Assembly: GCA_016293535.1 (NCBI GenBank)
Contig: JAEDEB010000077.1
Span: 1 to 8,645, forward strand
DNA from: Bacteroidales bacterium
GTDB taxonomy: Bacteria > Bacteroidota > Bacteroidia > Bacteroidales > UBA932
DNA: 8,645 nucleotides
Direction of reading: 5' to 3'
This document shows positions 5,371 to 8,645 of the stretch, piece after piece. The stretch's first letter is position 1. Each line of letters begins with the position of its first letter. A model generated the notes under the pieces. It did not search any database, was not told where the DNA came from, and saw nothing but the letters and a program-made list of their open reading frames with translations. The position numbers were made by a program, and so were the translations under genes.

Positions 5371-6538
5371 CAACTCTGAAATCATACGCCTTGCCGTATT
5401 CACGGAGTATGGACAAGCGAAGGGATTTCTCTGTCAGGTTATAAAGTGCCGACCACTGCGTCATCGAGGTCATTTCGTCGGTAGGGTCCTGCGAAACCGT
5501 ACTGAGCAGGGACATCGCATCTGCCTCGCTCAATAAGTAGTTGTTCAACTGCAGGGTTCTGCGCATAATGTCGTAACGGTCCTTGCCGTGAGTGGAACCC
5601 CATCCGGCATTAGTACCTTTCATCGAAGGAGACACATAGAAGTTAGTCACGCAACGGAGGGTGTCGCACGCTCTTAAAACCTCCATATTTCCGGGATTCT
5701 CCTGCTCGCCTCCAAATGTGTATTCAACTATAGCATAGTCCCCCGTCGCATCTGCCATAAAGAAATGGTAACTGCTGCGGCCGGTCTCGCCCATGTCCAT
5801 GTCGTAATCCTTGAGCATATTCACAGCCTCCTTGACTGTTGCAGCCCTGTCAAGGAGCATCCTTATCGCTACAGTGGTCCCGATTTTCGGCTTGCCGCTG
5901 TCCTGTTTTGCAGGAGCCTCATTCAACGCCAGCACACCGATTGCAAAGCCGTCCTCGTTGATTCCATCCAATGCGGCATAAGGCAGGGCCATCATCAAGG
6001 AGAGGTCCTTGCCCGCTTCCTCATAAAAGCCGCGGCCGAAACCCAGATGCATTCCGTCCACCATCGAAATGGACCTCTTGCCTCCTTCAGGGGCAGTATG
6101 GACCAGAATTGCAGACGTAGGCAACAGGGTGGACTTGTCCTCAGCGAAATGGCGGAAGTCATAGTTGCGTCCCATAATGAATCCGGACCCGTCACTCTCC
6201 GGAACTGCAAAACAACTGCATCCTGCCCCATAGTCCACCTGGGGAGCCTTGGTCTGGAGATTGTCGTAAAGCAGATAGGCGACATACTGGAAAAGATCGT
6301 TCACAGCTGTTTTCTGCGAAGCCAGAACCTGATCGAGCTTGTAATCAACCGTGTAGTCCAGTTCATACAGGCGTCCGTTACCGTCAAGGTTCTTCATTGA
6401 ATTAATCATGGCGACTTTTGCCGGATCAGTTATATGGACGGCCTTTTTCGAAGTTGCTTCCTTCTCACAGGAAATGAAAAAAGAGGCAGCAGCAAGAAGA
6501 ACAAGCGAAAGGCAGGAAATGACTACGTGCTTTTTCAT
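5366..6538 (-). CDS. lipoprotein Ntn-hydrolase (C45/choloylglycine-like)
   Basis: This 390-residue protein is predicted to be a lipoprotein: a Lys-Lys N-terminus and hydrophobic stretch lead to FISC with C24 as the lipidated cysteine. It then has the pattern of the linear-amide C-N hydrolase (Ntn) family: GCSCF with C107 as the likely nucleophile, GRNYDF (123-128) with R124 and D127, and DGINEDGFAIGVL (191-203). Relatives include C45 acyltransferases, choloylglycine hydrolases and acid ceramidase-like enzymes, which cleave or form amide bonds. Enzymes of this kind often self-process so that the nucleophile becomes N-terminal; here the cut would fall between G106 and C107. The propeptide (24-106) would keep the lipid anchor, an inference to test. 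The substrate (bile-salt, N-acyl amino acid or lipid amide) cannot be told. It is a monocistronic unit with its own terminator. Confidence 0.8.
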   Translation of the reverse strand: MKKHVVISCLSLVLLAAASFFISCEKEATSKKAVHITDPAKVAMINSMKNLDGNGRLYELDYTVDYKLDQVLASQKTAVNDLFQYVAYLLYDNLQTKAPQVDYGAGCSCFAVPESDGSGFIMGRNYDFRHFAEDKSTLLPTSAILVHTAPEGGKRSISMVDGMHLGFGRGFYEEAGKDLSLMMALPYAALDGINEDGFAIGVLALNEAPAKQDSGKPKIGTTVAIRMLLDRAATVKEAVNMLKDYDMDMGETGRSSYHFFMADATGDYAIVEYTFGGEQENPGNMEVLRACDTLRCVTNFYVSPSMKGTNAGWGSTHGKDRYDIMRRTLQLNNYLLSEADAMSLLSTVSQDPTDEMTSMTQWSALYNLTEKSLRLSILREYGKAYDFRVE

Positions 6539-6561
6539 AAACTAAACGGAAAACTTACAGG

Positions 6562-6591
6562 CATAAAAATAAGGGAAAAGTGATTCTCCCT
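6562..6591 (-). terminator. terminator of the AraC-type regulator gene
   Basis: On the minus strand AGGGAGAA (6591-6584) pairs with TTTTCCCT (6579-6572) around TCAC, an 8-bp stem with one G-U pair. It is followed by TTATTTTTATG, a U-rich tail. It lies about 60 bases after the regulator's stop codon. Confidence 0.65.
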
Positions 6592-6596
6592 GCAAG
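6564..6596 (-). promoter_or_regulatory. possible promoter of the Ntn hydrolase gene
   Basis: CTTG (6596-6593), a 21-base spacer, then TATTTTTA (6571-6564) on the minus strand resemble TTTG-N19-21-TAnnTTTG with one mismatch in each box. Transcription would start about 20 bases before the ATG at 6538. The -7 box is the U tract of the regulator's terminator. It is weaker than the other two minus-strand promoters here. Confidence 0.35.
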
Positions 6597-6650
6597 TATG
6601 AAGTCCAAGTTTTGAAAAGTAGGCAAAGAAATTGACGAATGGGCAAAAGA

Positions 6651-7721
6651 TCAGGCCCTGCCTTCACGCCATTTTGCCGGGGTGCAACCTTCCTTGTTTT
6701 TGAAGGTCCTGGTGAAATGGCTCAGGGACAGAAAGCCCGACTTTTCTGAGACCTCCTGGATTTTAAGATTGGGATCGCTTTCCATCAGCTGCTTGGCGTG
6801 TTCGATGCGCATGTCGGCAATCCAATCCCTGAAGTTCTTTCCGTATACACCGTTGATATATTCGGAAAGGTAGGTCCTGTTCGTACCGAGCTTCAGGCAG
6901 ATATCGTTAAGAGTCACGCCCGGAGTTAGATATCCTCCTTCTTCAATCCATCCCTCGACCTTTTCCCCCATATCCGGACGGAACTTCGGAATCTCAAGAA
7001 CCATTTCTTCATCCATAATCGCATTCTCCACATCCTCATAGAAGAAGAGGTAGTTCTGGTAACAGCAATAGAGATAGATATAGAATGGAATGGACGAAAG
7101 AATCCATACAAACACATAATCATCCGGGAGAAAGGTCAGAAGACCGCAACTGACGCCGTAGATGACTGCCCAGTAGGTGAATATCGACAGCCAACGTATG
7201 TATGCACCCATATCATCCGAACGGGTATTCTCGAACATCTGAGTCGCCCGTCTGTAGGTACGCAGGATACGGGTCGCAAGGATGATCCCGTAGGCAGCGA
7301 GGCAACAGGCCAGAATCCCGGTTCCCCAGCGTTCCGCAATCTCCGGCAGGAAGGCCGAGATGAGGGCGCAGGCAGAAAACAGCAGCCACAGCAGGACGTG
7401 GAAGATGAATCGGCGGCAGGTCACAAAAGTTCTGTCGAGCAGAGTCATCATCGCCGCGGTAAACAGCCAGTAGCTGAGGAAATAAGTCGCCATATTGAAG
7501 AGTATGGTCGCGCATACGTCAATAAACCTGAGCGCGAGTACGATATGGACAACATAATTGAAAGAAAGCAGGAGGAGCGCCGCTCCCATCAGACGACGTG
7601 AAAGAAGGAAGTTGGAAAAATTGCCCTTTCCCGGTACGCGGGCCATGAGCATATGCATACCGAAGAAAATCATCAGCGGCAGGGAAAGGCACAAAGCCAG
7701 ACGGTAAAGGGAGAATTCCAT
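6651..7721 (-). CDS. 7TM membrane-bound AraC-family regulator
   Basis: The 356-residue protein has about seven hydrophobic segments (near residues 8-27, 44-64, 67-92, 104-124, 134-152, 177-198 and 203-226) followed by a cytoplasmic linker and a C-terminal AraC/XylS DNA-binding domain. The two helix-turn-helix units are LNDICLKLGTNRTYLSEYIN (271-290) and IQEVSEKSGFLSLSHFTRTF (321-340), ending in GCTPAKWR (345-352), the usual AraC signature region. Membrane-anchored AraC regulators are common in Bacteroidetes; a periplasmic or membrane signal would act on a promoter bound by the cytosolic domain. The ligand and targets are unknown. Its ATG is 13 bases after the proC stop, so the two are probably co-transcribed from the promoter at 8539-8570, and it is followed by its own terminator. 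An N-terminal signal peptide alone seems less likely than a first TM helix. Confidence 0.88.
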   Translation of the reverse strand: MEFSLYRLALCLSLPLMIFFGMHMLMARVPGKGNFSNFLLSRRLMGAALLLLSFNYVVHIVLALRFIDVCATILFNMATYFLSYWLFTAAMMTLLDRTFVTCRRFIFHVLLWLLFSACALISAFLPEIAERWGTGILACCLAAYGIILATRILRTYRRATQMFENTRSDDMGAYIRWLSIFTYWAVIYGVSCGLLTFLPDDYVFVWILSSIPFYIYLYCCYQNYLFFYEDVENAIMDEEMVLEIPKFRPDMGEKVEGWIEEGGYLTPGVTLNDICLKLGTNRTYLSEYINGVYGKNFRDWIADMRIEHAKQLMESDPNLKIQEVSEKSGFLSLSHFTRTFKNKEGCTPAKWREGRA

Positions 7722-7734
7722 TTGTTGCAGAATG

Positions 7735-8517
7735 TCAATCAGTCTTCAGCCCCGCCTTGAGGCAGCGGATTACAGCGGAGTTGAAGCCAGCATGGTCGAG
7801 TTCGTTCAGACCGCGTATGGTAAGTCCGCCCGGAGTCGTGACCTTGTCGATTCCTACCGCCGGGTGCATATCCCCTCCCTCGAGCACTGCCACCGCACCT
7901 TTCATGGTCTGCATAGCTATTTCCCTAGCCTCTTTCGGATACAGGCCCATCTCTACACCGCCTTCTGTCATCGCATGGATGAAGCGCATCACATAAGCGA
8001 TGCCGCAGCCCGAGAGCATGTTACCGGCCGCCACATCCTTCTCCTGACACTGTTTCACCTTCCCTACTTCGAGAAGCAGGTCCCTGACAACAGCCGTATC
8101 CTCCGGGGTCACGCCGACTGAAGGAGCCAGATAGGTCATTGACTCTCCATATTCCGCCGCAATGTTAGGCATTACATAACAGACCTTTGCAGACTCGCAT
8201 CCGAGAAAGGAACGGAGGGTGCCGGAAAAGACATTGGCTGCGACTGAAAGTATTATCTGACGGCTGAAATCCAGACTGCCCGCAATCTGGCGGCACACAG
8301 TTTCTACCAGCCAGGGTTTCACTGCAATTACGACCACGTCAGCAGAGCGGACAGCCTCACAATTGTCAATGGTTGTATGTATCCTGTCAAGCCCGGCAAA
8401 ACGGGAAAGGGTTTCCTGCGTTCTCGCAGTTACCGTCAACTCGTGGGCTCCTGTCCTCGCCCAGCCCAGGGCCAGGGCTCCGCCCATATTGCCGGCTCCT
8501 ATAATTGTAATTTTCAT
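7735..8517 (-). CDS. proC: pyrroline-5-carboxylate reductase
   Basis: ProC reduces 1-pyrroline-5-carboxylate to L-proline with NAD(P)H, the last step of proline synthesis in the cytoplasm. The 260-residue length is typical. It has an N-terminal Rossmann motif IGAGNMGG (6-13), VVIAVKPW (62-69), VMPNIAAEYG (115-124), SGCGIAYV (169-176) where the family usually has SGSGPAY, and the signature KVTTPGGLTIRGLNELD (225-241). The family's PGGTT is PGGLT here; both changes fit Bacteroidales homologues as I recall them. The start is the ATG at 8517, which makes the glycine-rich motif begin at residue 6; an earlier in-frame start would add residues before it and lies across the promoter. It leads a two-gene operon with the AraC-type regulator. 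I see no other proline-pathway gene in the window. Confidence 0.93.
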   Translation of the reverse strand: MKITIIGAGNMGGALALGWARTGAHELTVTARTQETLSRFAGLDRIHTTIDNCEAVRSADVVVIAVKPWLVETVCRQIAGSLDFSRQIILSVAANVFSGTLRSFLGCESAKVCYVMPNIAAEYGESMTYLAPSVGVTPEDTAVVRDLLLEVGKVKQCQEKDVAAGNMLSGCGIAYVMRFIHAMTEGGVEMGLYPKEAREIAMQTMKGAVAVLEGGDMHPAVGIDKVTTPGGLTIRGLNELDHAGFNSAVIRCLKAGLKTD

Positions 8518-8538
8518 ATACTCGGGTTCAAACAAACA

Positions 8539-8570
8539 CAATTATACTACTGTACTCCGAAAAATGCAAG
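8539..8570 (-). promoter_or_regulatory. sigma-ABfr promoter of proC
   Basis: CTTG (8570-8567), a 20-base spacer and TATAATTG (8546-8539) on the minus strand match TTTG-N20-TAnnTTTG with one mismatch per box. Transcription would begin about 15-20 bases before the ATG at 8517, the spacing seen at other Bacteroidales genes. Confidence 0.6.
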
Positions 8571-8645
8571 TGATTCAGTTCCAATATTCATATATATTCT
8601 TATGGATTTTCCAAATGATTCGGAAAGAAGTTGGATTGTAGGTCA

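Noticed and set aside
5765..6400. Plus-strand open frame (211 codons) across the Ntn hydrolase gene
   Set aside because: Antisense shadow of the hydrolase; the residues show no coherent domain.
1..8645. tRNA, rRNA, CRISPR array, insertion sequence or transposase
   Set aside because: No cloverleaf, regularly spaced repeat, transposase ORF or terminal inverted repeat was visible by eye on either strand.

Overview
The window looks like part of a Bacteroidales genome with roughly balanced GC. It carries sigma-ABfr-type promoters (TTTG, about 20 bases, then TAnnTTTG). The proteins also have a Bacteroidales character: Obg with a variant G4 motif, an O-acetylhomoserine sulfhydrylase, a 7TM AraC regulator and a PqqD/HprK-like gene pair. 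The family within the order cannot be fixed from this sequence.

Layout. Bases 1-750 are accessory in character: the 3' end of a YhcG/DUF1016-type PDDEXK nuclease, a small unrecognised ORF, and about 300 bases of non-coding or decayed sequence. From 778 a forward housekeeping block begins: the GTPase Obg, a PAP2-family lipid phosphatase overlapping it by 20 bases, a cluster of three hairpins, then metY. All later genes are on the minus strand in three transcription units. From right to left these are proC plus a membrane-bound AraC regulator, a lipoprotein Ntn (C45-like) amide hydrolase, and a three-gene operon. That operon encodes a 71-aa WW-repeat protein, a PqqD-like protein and an HprK-like kinase. 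The 3' end of the kinase gene overlaps the 3' end of metY convergently by 23 bases.

How they work together. obg and the PAP2 gene appear translationally linked. metY makes homocysteine for methionine synthesis. proC does the last step of proline synthesis and is co-transcribed with a putative membrane sensor-regulator. The HprK-like/PqqD-like pair resembles accessory proteins of RiPP (lasso peptide) pathways, but no precursor, cyclase, protease or transporter of a known class is visible. The small upstream protein, stop-start overlapped with the PqqD gene, makes this the most interesting module. At two minus-strand junctions the terminator of one gene is merged with the promoter of the next; the one at 5279-5329 has a near-ideal Bacteroidales promoter.
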